Below are positions 42,407 to 50,775 of a stretch of 64,000 nt of DNA, piece by piece (the first letter of the stretch is position 1; every line of letters starts with the position of its first letter). Both the position numbers and the translations under genes were made by a program. The DNA is from VXYL01 sp965116935 (GTDB lineage: Bacteria; Pseudomonadota; Gammaproteobacteria; Pseudomonadales; Azotimanducaceae): NCBI GenBank assembly GCA_965116935.1, contig OZ220737.1, forward strand, positions 1,922,001 through 1,986,000. Direction: 5' to 3'. Under the pieces are notes generated by a model, which had not been told where the DNA came from, did not search any database, and saw only the letters and a program-made list of their open reading frames with translations.

Positions 42407-43666
42407 ATGGATCTGCCGCGCGGCGACCGACCGTGGTGGCAAGCGAAGCGAGGCTGGCTGGTGGGTGCCATCGCAGCCGTGCTCGGGTTGGTGGCCATCC
42501 TGGTGGCAGCCAACCTCGAACCCGCCATCCCCTCGCTGCCGAAAGAGTCCGTGTGGCTCGGCCAGGTGGAGCAGGGCGAGTTTGTCCGGGACGTGCGCGG
42601 CCCCGGCACGCTGGCGCCGATGCAGCTTCGCTGGATCAGTGCCGAAAGCCCGGGGCGGGTGCAGGAAATCCTGGCCCTCCCCGGCATCGAGGTTGCCCCC
42701 GACACCCTTCTGCTGCGACTCGACAATCCAGAGCTCGAAATCCAACTGCTCGACGCCCGTCAGCAACTGTCCGACGCCGCCGCCGCCCTCGTGCGCCTGC
42801 GCTTCCAAGCGGAATCTGACCGGCTGGCACAAGTGGCACTGATTGCCAGCGTGCGCACGCAGTATCTGGAGGCAAAGCACCGCGACGAGATCAACCGCGA
42901 ACTGCGGGTGGAGGCGCCGGGGCTGGTGGCGGACTTTGATCTCGCGCGGGGCGAGCAGTTGGTTCAGGAACTCGCCAACCGCATGAGGATCGAGGCCCGC
43001 CGCCTGGGCGTGCTGGGCGCCTCCACCGACCGACAGGTCGCCGCGCTCGAGGAGCAGGTGGAACGTCTGCGTGCCATTGTCCACTTCCACGAACAGCGCA
43101 TTGCGTCGCTGAACGTCACCGCCGGCGTGGCTGGCGTTCTGGCCGAGTTGCCACTGCAAGCCGGGCAATCGGTGCAGGTCGGAGACATCCTCGGGCGCGT
43201 GGTCGAACCGCGTCGTCTCAAAGCCGAGATTCGCATCCCCCAGGGGCACGCCGAAGGAGTCGCCGTGGGCCAGCGGGCGATTGTGGACACGCGCGGCCAC
43301 CGCATCGAGGGCACCGTCAGCCGCGTCGATCCCACCGTACGATCCGGCACCGTCACCATCGACATCGCCTTGCCGGAGGCGCTCCCGGCCGCAGCCCGAC
43401 CGGACATGAGCGTGGACGGCACGGTGATCATCGACCAAATCGACAGCGCCACCACCATCGCCCGTCCTCCGCACGCGAAGCCGCACACCACCGTGGGCAT
43501 CTACCGCCTGCAAGGCGACGTCGCGGAGCGCGTGCCCGTGCGACTGGGCCTCCTTTCGGCCAGCAGGGCGGAGGTTTTGGAAGGGCTCGAACCCGGCGAC
43601 ACCGTGGTGCTGTCGGACATGGCGGCGCTGCAAGAGCATGATCGGGTGCGGATCGATGGCGCGTGA
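42407..43666 (+). CDS. HlyD/MacA-like efflux periplasmic adaptor
   Basis: 419 residues from the ATG at 42407, which starts MDLPRGDRPW. One TM anchor (WLVGAIAAVLGLVAILVAA), then lipoyl halves (about 70-100 and 235-270), a coiled-coil hairpin (LLDARQQLSDAAAALVRLRFQAE ... ALEEQVERLRAIVHFHEQ) and a beta-barrel with membrane-proximal parts. It links an inner-membrane ABC permease to an outer-membrane channel. The sigma-54 promoter position supports this start over an ATG at 42278. Confidence 0.9.
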   Translation: MDLPRGDRPWWQAKRGWLVGAIAAVLGLVAILVAANLEPAIPSLPKESVWLGQVEQGEFVRDVRGPGTLAPMQLRWISAESPGRVQEILALPGIEVAPDTLLLRLDNPELEIQLLDARQQLSDAAAALVRLRFQAESDRLAQVALIASVRTQYLEAKHRDEINRELRVEAPGLVADFDLARGEQLVQELANRMRIEARRLGVLGASTDRQVAALEEQVERLRAIVHFHEQRIASLNVTAGVAGVLAELPLQAGQSVQVGDILGRVVEPRRLKAEIRIPQGHAEGVAVGQRAIVDTRGHRIEGTVSRVDPTVRSGTVTIDIALPEALPAAARPDMSVDGTVIIDQIDSATTIARPPHAKPHTTVGIYRLQGDVAERVPVRLGLLSASRAEVLEGLEPGDTVVLSDMAALQEHDRVRIDGA

Positions 43667-43794
43667 GCAAACCAAACCTGTGGCAAGGACGACTCTGGAC
43701 CCGAGCGAACAAGCTTGGCGGGAAGGCGGGATTGCTTCCCGCCGCAGGCCGTCGTTGCCGGGAGCCCAACGACATCAAGGAGAGAACGAGCGAG

Positions 43795-44490
43795 ATGACT
43801 GAATCGGCCCAACCTCTCATTCACCTGGAGAGCCTCGGCAAGGTGTTCTACACCGAAGAATTCGAAACCCACGCCTTGGCGGACGTGCACCTCGACATCC
43901 ACGAAGGCGAGTTCGTCTCCATTGCCGGGCCATCCGGCTGCGGCAAGTCCACGCTGCTCGCCATCATTGGCCTCCTCGACACCGCCACCGCTGGCGAGTA
44001 CCGGCTCGACGGCGAGCCGGTGCACGGCCTCTCGGTTGCCGACCGGGCCGCCATTCGCAACCGCGCCATCGGCTTCATCTTTCAGGCCTTCAACCTGATC
44101 GGCGACCTGACCGTGTACGAGAACGTGGAGTTGCCGCTGGTGTACCGCGACATGGCCTCGTCCGAGCGCAAGGCGCGCGTGCTCAGGAGCTTGGAACGGG
44201 TCGGCCTCGCCCACCGCGAGCGACACTTTCCGTCGCAGCTTTCCGGCGGTCAGCAGCAGCGCGTCGCCGTCGCCCGCGCCATCGTCGGCGAGCCGCTGAT
44301 CCTGCTGGCAGACGAACCCACCGGCAACCTCGACTCCAACAACGGCGGCGCGGTGATGGACCTATTGGGCGAACTGCACGGCGACGGCGCCACCATCTGC
44401 ATGGTCACCCATGATCCCCGCTACGCCAATGTCGCCGAGCGCACCCTTCACCTGTTCGATGGCCGAATCGTCGCGGAGGACGCCGCTTGA
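43795..44490 (+). CDS. ABC transporter ATP-binding protein (MacB/LolD type)
   Basis: 231 residues. Walker A AGPSGCGKSTLLAIIG, Q-loop FQAFNLIGDLTVYENVELPL, signature QLSGGQQQRVAVARAI, Walker B ILLADEPTGNLDS and switch His in VTHDPRYA. The GNLDS motif is typical of LolD/MacB-like ATPases. It probably energises the ADOP-type permease at 36404. The ATG at 43795 is used; a longer start at 43663 adds an unlikely N-terminus. Confidence 0.93.
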   Translation: MTESAQPLIHLESLGKVFYTEEFETHALADVHLDIHEGEFVSIAGPSGCGKSTLLAIIGLLDTATAGEYRLDGEPVHGLSVADRAAIRNRAIGFIFQAFNLIGDLTVYENVELPLVYRDMASSERKARVLRSLERVGLAHRERHFPSQLSGGQQQRVAVARAIVGEPLILLADEPTGNLDSNNGGAVMDLLGELHGDGATICMVTHDPRYANVAERTLHLFDGRIVAEDAA

Positions 44491-44584
44491 GATGCATGGC
44501 GATGGCGGCGCTTTCGTGCCGACAGGTGCAAGCCAAGGCAGGCACCTTGAGGCCCCGTTGATCTCCTGACCAGAGGAATGGCAA

Positions 44585-45015
44585 ATGCCCAATCTCCACT
44601 CGCAACCGACACGCACCCGCGGGCATGTCAGCAGTTCGCTTGCACGAACCACTGGCTTTCGCGCTCGCCTTCGCTCGCAACTGCGGCTCTCGCTCGCCAC
44701 CCTGGCCCTCGCCTTTGGCGTGACAGGGTGCATATTCGTGGCCTCTTCAGACTCCCGCTACCGCAGCGGACCGCTAAACGACTTCGAAGTCCTGAACGCC
44801 ATCGAGCCCGGCAAGACCACCAGAACCTGGGTCCGCCCGCGAGCGCCTACGCGAACGATGCCGGCAACGAGGTCTTGCGCTACGTCTCCCTCAAGGAACG
44901 GGAGACGGAAATGGCCGTCTTCCTGCTCTTCGCCATCGACCTGTCGGACGAGCAGATCAAGACGATGCACATCGAGGTTGAAAACGGGCGCGTGAAAGCG
45001 TATTGGATAGAGTAG
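44585..45015 (+). pseudogene. BamE/SmpA-like lipoprotein, frameshifted
   Basis: The first frame gives a basic N-terminus, a hydrophobic segment and a lipobox (LAFGVTGC), then NDFEVLNAIEPGKTTRTWV as in SmpA/OmlA-like lipoproteins. At about 44830 the reading continues in another frame: LGPPASAYANDAGNEVLRYV ... IEVENGRVKAYWIE, stop 45015. A short deletion between CTGGGTCC-like repeats would explain the break. It is probably inactive unless the break is an assembly error. A related fragment lies in reverse at 46802. Confidence 0.75.
44630..44688 (-). repeat. Inverted, diverged copy of the 130-base repeat inside the lipoprotein gene
   Basis: The stretch GCAGTTCGCTTGCACGAACC ... CTCGCAACTGCGGCT matches the reverse complement of part of the repeats at 38950-39010 and 41960-42010, with about 80% identity over 59 bases by eye. 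It encodes SSLARTTGFRARLRSQLRL just before the hydrophobic segment of the signal peptide. Confidence 0.65.
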
Positions 45016-45092
45016 CGGTTCGTTCCGAGCGGGCCCTGCCCACACTGAAGACCCTCATGCATTCGAACTGTTCGCAATCGTAGGGGTGACTC

Positions 45093-46814
45093 TTGCGCCC
45101 ATTCCTCACGGTCTTCTGGCCCTACATCCACCGCTATCGCTGGCTCCTTGCTCTCGGCTACATCACCAGCATGATATCGGCGGGGATCGCGCTTTCCGTC
45201 GGGCTCATCATCAACGCGCAGCTCGACGATGTTCTTGCCGACCTCGACCAGCTTGCGCGCCTTGCCGGCTTCGCGGCGTTCGTCGTTTCGATCATCTTGG
45301 TGCATGCACTCGCGACCTTTTGCCACTCGTACACGATGAGTTGGGTCGGGGGGCACATCGTGCGCAATGTGCGCCGCGCGCTGTTCGGTCGCGTTCTCGG
45401 TCACGGGGAGCAGCTCGTCGACGAGGAATCGAGCGGAGAATTGCAGACCAGAATCATCGCCGACACGGTTGCGCTTGGCGACTTTCTCGGAGGGCAACTA
45501 CCCAACCTGTTCGTGACGGCGGTGTCGTTCGTTGGCGGGCTCGCGGCTGCCACATACGTGAGTCCGCTGATGACGGCTGCCGTGGTGGGCGGCTTCGCGA
45601 TCTTGGCGATACCGATGCTCCTGTTGCTGCCCGTGTTGCGCCGGCGGGGCGAGCTCACACAACAGGCCGAGGCCGAAACCGGGCGTGTTGCCGGAGAGGC
45701 GTTGCGCAACGCGCCCGTCGTCCATGCGTTCAACCAGCTCAATCGAGAGCAAGTCCTGTTTGACACCTCATCGGGCAGGGTGACGCGCCTCTTTCTGTCC
45801 ATGCTGCGCCTGCAAATGGCGTATGGCACGGTGATAAACGCAGGTGCCTGGATCCTGTTGGCCGTCATCCTCCTGCTAGGTGCCCGGCAGATCGCCGGAG
45901 GTACGGTCACGTTTGGGCAGCTCACCGCGTTCGCCTATTACGTGGTGTTCGTGGTGAACGCAGGCGTCTCGCTCGTGTCGCTTGCGACAAGCGTCAACAT
46001 GGCGATCGGCCGTACGGAGAAGATCCGGGTCCTTCTCACCATGGCCGTGCCTCCCCGAATGGACGGTGCATTGCCCGTGACCGCGCCGGCCCGAATCGAG
46101 CTCGAAGGCGTCGGCTACCGCTATCCCTCGCGTGACCGAGATGCGCTAGACGGTATCGACCTCGTCATCGAGCCCAACACCCGCATCGCCTTTGTCGGTG
46201 CCTCCGGGTCCGGCAAGTCCACGGTCTTCAAGGTTCTTCTGCGCCTCGTGGAACCCACGCGCGGTCGTGTCCTTGCGAATGGCACCGACGCCCACCGCTA
46301 CGATGTCGCCGCTTGGCGCGGCCAGTTCGGCTTCGTCCCGCAGACAGAGTACCTTGTGTCGGGCACGGTCGCCGAGAACATCGCCTACGGTCTGGCCGAC
46401 GCAACGCGGGAAGCGGTGGAGCAGGCCGCACGGGAAGCTCATGCCCACGATTTCGTGATTGCTCTGCCGCAGGGATACGACACCGACCTTGGCGAGGTCG
46501 GCAGCCGCCTCTCCGGGGGGCAACGCCAGCGGATCAGCCTGGCTCGCGCCATCCTTCGCCGCCCCACCGTGTACTTGCTCGACGAGGCAACCAGCGCACT
46601 CGATGCCGAGAGCGAGTACGCCGTCGAGCAGGCACTCGACCGGCTGGCGGAGGTCTCGACCGTCGTGACGATCGCTCACCGGCTGCGGACGGTGCACCGT
46701 GCCAACCGAATCGTTGTGATGGCCGATGGGCGCATCGTCTCCGAAGGCACACATGCGGAGCTTGATCGCGCCGAACCCGTTTACCGCAGGCTCATAAGCG
46801 CCTATCGCCAGTAG
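45093..46814 (+). CDS. ABC exporter, fused permease and ATPase (MsbA-like)
   Basis: 573 residues. Six TM helices in residues 1-310, then an NBD: Walker A VGASGSGKSTVFKVL, Q-loop FGFVPQTEYLVSGTVAENIAYG, signature SRLSGGQRQRISLARAI, Walker B TVYLLDEATSALDAESE and the H-loop in TIAHRLRTV. It is a half-transporter that would dimerise; the substrate is unknown. TTG start at 45093 with AGGGG about 6 bases upstream. Confidence 0.92.
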   Translation: MRPFLTVFWPYIHRYRWLLALGYITSMISAGIALSVGLIINAQLDDVLADLDQLARLAGFAAFVVSIILVHALATFCHSYTMSWVGGHIVRNVRRALFGRVLGHGEQLVDEESSGELQTRIIADTVALGDFLGGQLPNLFVTAVSFVGGLAAATYVSPLMTAAVVGGFAILAIPMLLLLPVLRRRGELTQQAEAETGRVAGEALRNAPVVHAFNQLNREQVLFDTSSGRVTRLFLSMLRLQMAYGTVINAGAWILLAVILLLGARQIAGGTVTFGQLTAFAYYVVFVVNAGVSLVSLATSVNMAIGRTEKIRVLLTMAVPPRMDGALPVTAPARIELEGVGYRYPSRDRDALDGIDLVIEPNTRIAFVGASGSGKSTVFKVLLRLVEPTRGRVLANGTDAHRYDVAAWRGQFGFVPQTEYLVSGTVAENIAYGLADATREAVEQAAREAHAHDFVIALPQGYDTDLGEVGSRLSGGQRQRISLARAILRRPTVYLLDEATSALDAESEYAVEQALDRLAEVSTVVTIAHRLRTVHRANRIVVMADGRIVSEGTHAELDRAEPVYRRLISAYRQ

Positions 46815-46985
46815 GGCGACGCCTTGGCATTCCTGCAGCTGTTCGATGCAGGCACGACCTCCCCGCCCGCGAACTCGGTGTGCACGGTCCTGACCTCCTC
46901 GTCCGACAGGCCGAAGGCGAAGAAAGGAACTTCGTCCGCTCTCCAATTCACGCATCTATATTGTCCAAAGGAGCTCTCTTCAAGA
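46802..46985 (-). pseudogene. C-terminal remnant of a second BamE/SmpA-like lipoprotein
   Basis: Minus-strand reading gives QYRCVNWRADEVPFFAFGLS, DEEVRTVHTEFAGGEVV, resembling the end of the lipoprotein at 44585 (VLRYVSLKERETEMAVFLLFAIDLSDEQIKTMHIEVE). Neither signal sequence nor start is present. The 3' end overlaps the convergent ABC exporter. A relic of a paralogue in reverse orientation. Confidence 0.6.
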
Positions 46986-47003
46986 CAATTTGGATACAAT
47001 ATT
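46957..47003. promoter_or_regulatory. Candidate operator upstream of hipBA
   Basis: TATTGTCCAAA at 46959-46969 faces TTTGGATACAATA at 46989-47001, an imperfect dyad with 2 extra bases in the right arm, about 20 bases before the hipB start. HipB-type regulators bind dyads with TATCC/GGATA halves; GGATA occurs here in the right half. The position fits autoregulation. Confidence 0.4.
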
Positions 47004-47020
47004 AGCCACACAAATCGGAA

Positions 47021-47347
47021 ATGACGAAGGGCAAGGTGGAGCTTCTCTCCCTAACCACCGCAGCGGATGTCCAGCGCCAGCTTGCGGCTCAAACCCGACA
47101 ACGACGGCGGGACCGCAAGCTTTCTCGGCGGGCGCTCGCGGAACTGAGCACCGTTCCGGCGGCAACCATCAAGCGGTTCGAAACCACCGGCCAGATTTCC
47201 CTGCGCCAGTTTCTGCTGCTTTGGCAGTGCGTTGGCGACCTTGACCAACTGGCCTTACTGGCGGAGCCCGCGGCCTTGCCGCCGCGGACGATTGACGAAG
47301 TTCTGGCGCAAGACCACCCCGGCAGCCCAAGGCCGCGCAGCCGATGA
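47021..47347 (+). CDS. hipB: HipB-like XRE-family antitoxin
   Basis: 108 residues. A helix-turn-helix at about 28-60 (RRDRKLSRRALAELSTVPAATIKRFETTG) and a Pro-rich tail. The stop overlaps the start of the HipA-type kinase (ATGA), the usual HipBA layout. It probably represses its own operon through the dyad just upstream and masks HipA. Confidence 0.85.
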   Translation: MTKGKVELLSLTTAADVQRQLAAQTRQRRRDRKLSRRALAELSTVPAATIKRFETTGQISLRQFLLLWQCVGDLDQLALLAEPAALPPRTIDEVLAQDHPGSPRPRSR

Positions 47348-48633
47348 CGGACTTCGCCCCAACCCGTCGCCTGCACGTGTCGCGCTGCCTGTCCACCGGC
47401 ACCACCGTTCCCGTTGGCGAACTGGCGCAGAGCCGGGACGGCGTCTTCTTTCAATACGACCAAGACTACCTGCGCGCGCATCCAAGCCTTTCGCCATTCC
47501 GCATGCCATTCGATGGCTCGTTGCATCGCGCCCCCCAGGACCCCCACGAGGGCCTGCATGGCGTGTTTGCCGACTCGCTGCCGGACGGTTGGGGGCGCCT
47601 GTTGATGGATCGCGTGTTCCGGCAGCAAGGCATCGCGCCGAGCGAGGTGACAGCGATGGACCGGCTTTCCTTCATCGGCGAACGTGGCGTTGGCTCGCTG
47701 TGCTATGCGCCTTCGTCATCTCTTGCACCCGCGCTTGCCGGCGAGGCCGGCATTTGGGAACTCGGCACCCACGCCGAAAGGCTTTTCGACGGCGAGGGCG
47801 AGGAGCTGTTGGCCTTCCTTGCCCGGGCGGGCAGCTCTGGCGGTGCCCGACCCAAAGCATCCGTGTACCTGCCGGCAGACGCTGCGGCAAGCAGGGCGCG
47901 CATCCTTCCCGAACCGGGGTTCGAGCCGTGGCTCGTCAAGTTCACTTCGGCGTCGTTGCCGCTGGGGCATGAGGAGGGCCTCTGCGAAGCGGCCTACCTC
48001 CGGCTCGTGCAGAACGCTGGCATCGACACACCGGATTGGCAGCTCCTGCAAGTGCCCGCCGAAGTACCGACAAACGCCGTCGCCTGGCTCGCCCAAAGGC
48101 GATTCGACTGCACGCCGTCAGGTGGTCGCCTCCACGCGCACAGTCTCTGCGGCCTGCTTGACGCCGACTTCCGGGCACCGTCAATGGACTACGAGGACTT
48201 GATCCGCGCCAGCCAAGCCTTGTGTGGGAGCCCAGCGGTGGGCCAAGCCCAGTTCATCCGAGCCGCATTCAACCTCTTTGCCGTCAATCAAGACGACCAC
48301 ACCCGCAACTGGTCGTTCCTGCAGGACGACGCAGGCAATTGGCAACCGTCTCCCTGCTACGACATCACTTTCTGTCCCACTCCCGACGACCAACACACCA
48401 CCGCCTTCTTGGGCCACGGCAACACGCCGCCACTCAAGGCCATGCAGCACCTGGCCGGCCAAGCCAGCTTCGCCAGTTGGTCCCGTGCCCGGGAAGCCCT
48501 CGAACGGGTCGTGGACGCCCTCGGGAACTGGCCAACGGTCGCCTCCGAACTCGGCATCCGCCCCGACACACGGCATCTGATCAGCGATCGACTCGACCAG
48601 ACGCGGAACGCGAACAGGGCATTGCTCGCATAG
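47344..48633 (+). CDS. hipA: HipA-type serine/threonine kinase toxin
   Basis: 429 residues. N-terminal HipA domain (GTTVPVGELAQSRDGVFFQYD), Gly-rich ATP loop and KA motif (GGARPKASVYL), WLVKFTS, catalytic loop NLFAVNQDDHTRNWSFL and metal-binding Asp in CYDITF. HipA kinases phosphorylate tRNA synthetases or other targets to arrest growth; the target of this subfamily is unknown. Active-site residues look intact. Confidence 0.92.
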   Translation: MTDFAPTRRLHVSRCLSTGTTVPVGELAQSRDGVFFQYDQDYLRAHPSLSPFRMPFDGSLHRAPQDPHEGLHGVFADSLPDGWGRLLMDRVFRQQGIAPSEVTAMDRLSFIGERGVGSLCYAPSSSLAPALAGEAGIWELGTHAERLFDGEGEELLAFLARAGSSGGARPKASVYLPADAAASRARILPEPGFEPWLVKFTSASLPLGHEEGLCEAAYLRLVQNAGIDTPDWQLLQVPAEVPTNAVAWLAQRRFDCTPSGGRLHAHSLCGLLDADFRAPSMDYEDLIRASQALCGSPAVGQAQFIRAAFNLFAVNQDDHTRNWSFLQDDAGNWQPSPCYDITFCPTPDDQHTTAFLGHGNTPPLKAMQHLAGQASFASWSRAREALERVVDALGNWPTVASELGIRPDTRHLISDRLDQTRNANRALLA

Positions 48634-48933
48634 CGGCACGGATGCCTCCCTCGACGTCCTCCCGCTGAGAGCCGACGCGGGACACCGCAGACAGCCACTG
48701 CACGGTTGCTTGAAATCCGGTTCGCCAACACCAACCATTTCGGAACCGTAAACTCCATTTTGCGACGCAAAACGGAAGTTTCAGGAAAGAAGCGCGAGGA
48801 ACGGCATGGATGTGGTTGCTCGATTCTTCGAGATTCCCGACCAGACCTCTATGATCTCTATGCCCATCGCGGGCAACGACGGTGCACGTTGCTGTATGGT
48901 TGCGCGATGCAAGAGGCGAGGGGAGAGCAGGAG
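48634..48933. promoter_or_regulatory. hipA-tauD gap with a strong dyad at 48750-48781
   Basis: The perfect hairpin TTTTGCG-A-CGCAAAA (48758-48772) lies inside a longer imperfect dyad with AAACTCC and GGAAGTTT arms. The A+T-rich symmetric core suggests an operator rather than the GC-rich repeat families. The 300-base region holds no supported gene. It could control the dioxygenase gene or end the hip transcript. Confidence 0.4.
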
Positions 48934-49809
48934 ATGTTCAACACACGCGAGGGCCAGTTCGAAGCTGGCGACATCCGCACGGAATACCGCACGTTTGAGG
49001 TGAATTCGCTCACGCCGCACATCGGTGCGGAGGTGGAAGGCGTGGACCTGGCAGAGCCGCTCTCGAACGAGCAGGCGCAGGACATTCACGATGCCTGGAT
49101 GGATTGGAAGGTGCTCGTGTTCCGCGATCAGCACATCGACCGCGACCAGCACAAGGCGTTCGGTCGCCGCTTCGGCCGCCTGCACGTGCATCCCATGCAG
49201 CACAAGTACGGCGGCGACCCGGAAATCCTGACCGTGAAGACCACCGCCGAGTCCGCCTACACCTCCGGCGACGGCTGGCACACCGACGTGACCTGCGACG
49301 AGGTTCCGCCGCTCGGCTCGATGCTCTATGTCACCGAGACGCCCGAGAAGGGCGGCGGCGACACCCTGTTTGCGGACATGTACCTCGCCTATCAGCTCCT
49401 CTCGCCGTCGATTCGCGAGTTCTTGGACGATCTGACCGCAGTTCACGACGGTGCCGGTCCCTACGTCGGCGCCTACAAGTCCACTCCTCCCCCCGGTGGC
49501 TATCCGAAGAACGAGCACCCCGTGGTTATTCGCCACCCGGTCACCCGCGAGAAGATTCTCTACGTGAACCCCGGCTTCACTAGCCACATCGTGGGCTTGA
49601 GTCGCGCCGAGAGCCGCGCCGTGCTCGACATGCTCTACCAGCACGTCGCCACCACGCCCAGGCTATGGTGTCGGGTGGACTGGAAGCCGAACACGCTGAC
49701 CTTCTGGGACAACCGCTGCACCCAACACCACGCCGTGTGGGACTACTTCCCCCACTCCCGCTATGGCGAACGCGTTTCCATCGTCGGCGATCAGCGGCCA
49801 GCGGCATGA
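48934..49809 (+). CDS. TauD/TfdA-family 2-oxoglutarate-dependent dioxygenase
   Basis: 291 residues. Fe(II)/2-oxoglutarate oxygenase. The HxD metal pair is in GWHTDVTCDEVPP, the distal His in RCTQHHAVWDYFP, and the 2OG-binding Arg in RYGERVSIVGD. N-terminal NSLTPHIGAEVEGVDL is typical of the family. The substrate could be a sulfonate, a xenobiotic or another small acid; no taurine transporter lies nearby. The ATG at 48934 has GGAG-like sequence upstream. Its stop overlaps the next gene (ATGA). Confidence 0.9.
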   Translation: MFNTREGQFEAGDIRTEYRTFEVNSLTPHIGAEVEGVDLAEPLSNEQAQDIHDAWMDWKVLVFRDQHIDRDQHKAFGRRFGRLHVHPMQHKYGGDPEILTVKTTAESAYTSGDGWHTDVTCDEVPPLGSMLYVTETPEKGGGDTLFADMYLAYQLLSPSIREFLDDLTAVHDGAGPYVGAYKSTPPPGGYPKNEHPVVIRHPVTREKILYVNPGFTSHIVGLSRAESRAVLDMLYQHVATTPRLWCRVDWKPNTLTFWDNRCTQHHAVWDYFPHSRYGERVSIVGDQRPAA

Positions 49810-50294
49810 CCACCCGAAGGAATCTCCTTGCCGGCGCCGCTCTCACCCCACTGCTGCCGCTCGTCGGTCGCGCGGCGCTGGCCGACACGGCCCCGTTCAC
49901 GACATCGAAGCTCGTGTACATCACGCCCATCAAAACGGGCGGCGCAGAGAGCCGCTGCAAGGCGGAAGTGTGGTTCGGCTGGCACGAAGGCTCCTGCTAC
50001 GTCGTCACCCAACACGACGCCTGGCGAGCCGAAGCGGTGCGCCAGGGCCTCACGCGAGCCCGACTTTGGGTGGGCGAGTTCGGCATCTGGACCGACTCAG
50101 ACGGCGCCTTCCGCACCGCCCCCGAACACATGGCGACGGCCTCGCTGGTGACGGACCCGGACGTCCACAACGCGGTGCTGGAAGCGATGGGTCCGAAGTA
50201 CGTCGAGGAAGGCTGGGGCACCTGGGGCGAGCGCTTCCGAACCGGCCTTGCGGACGGCGACCGCGTGATGCTCCGTTACGCGGTGGACGCCTAG
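49806..50294 (+). CDS. TAT-exported small protein, likely FMN-binding split-barrel type
   Basis: 162 residues. A twin-arginine-like signal (MTTRRNLLAGAALTPLLPLVGRAALA) and a domain with KAEVWFGWHEGSCYVVTQHDAWRAEAV and RARLWVGEFG, resembling pyridoxamine-phosphate-oxidase-like or deazaflavin-dependent barrels. The assignment is tentative. Coupled to the dioxygenase by a 4-base overlap, so the two may share a substrate pathway. The last 25 codons recur 10.3 kb downstream. Confidence 0.65.
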   Translation: MTTRRNLLAGAALTPLLPLVGRAALADTAPFTTSKLVYITPIKTGGAESRCKAEVWFGWHEGSCYVVTQHDAWRAEAVRQGLTRARLWVGEFGIWTDSDGAFRTAPEHMATASLVTDPDVHNAVLEAMGPKYVEEGWGTWGERFRTGLADGDRVMLRYAVDA

Positions 50295-50301
50295 CGGGAA
50301 G
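50227..50301 (+). repeat. Left 75-base direct repeat flanking the defence block
   Basis: Runs from GCGAGCGCTTCCGAACCGGC to the TAG stop and GCGGGAAG. Aligned without gaps with 60554-60628, it differs at about 9 of 75 positions. The copy here belongs to the intact TAT protein gene; the one at 60554 is an isolated 3' end. Confidence 0.85.
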
Positions 50302-50775
50302 CTGTGGGCTCCAGGGCGCAGCAGGGTCGCCCTCCGCAACGATTGCGGCGCCCCAAGCCCTCCTCGAAGCCGACGCACTCCACGCAAACTCTTCGGCCTA
50401 GCATTAGACGAACTTCTAATCATCTACCGAGTGCACTTCCCCGTCATGCCAGTTCGAGCCTCCAGCTGATACGACGCCAAAGGCCGAATCATCTTAGTCC
50501 CCTCCAAGGGCCTCCCACGCATTGGGCCTCCCGCCCCACCTTGTCACCCGCACCATTGCCCATAGGCCCCTTCACCCGCCCCCAACAGCGAAGCCGTCGA
50601 CCGCGCCGCTTCGGCTAGGTGGTAGCAGGTTCACGTCTCTGGTTGGGGCCAGTGAGTGCAAGCCGAACCGTAAGCGGCTCAGGGCTGGCTATTTACACAG
50701 ATTTAGGCACCATGCATCCGCTCTTGCGGTATCATCCATACTACTGATGCTACGACAAGAGACCAAGGCGCGAAC
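50302..50775. other. Upstream region of the Argonaute operon
   Basis: About 470 bases without a supported gene. Composition shifts from GC-rich to more mixed sequence. The last 80 bases (around TTGCGGTATCATCCATACTA at about 50714) probably hold the promoter of the HNH-Argonaute operon, but I cannot fix its boxes. No CRISPR-like or palindromic array is present. Confidence 0.4.
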
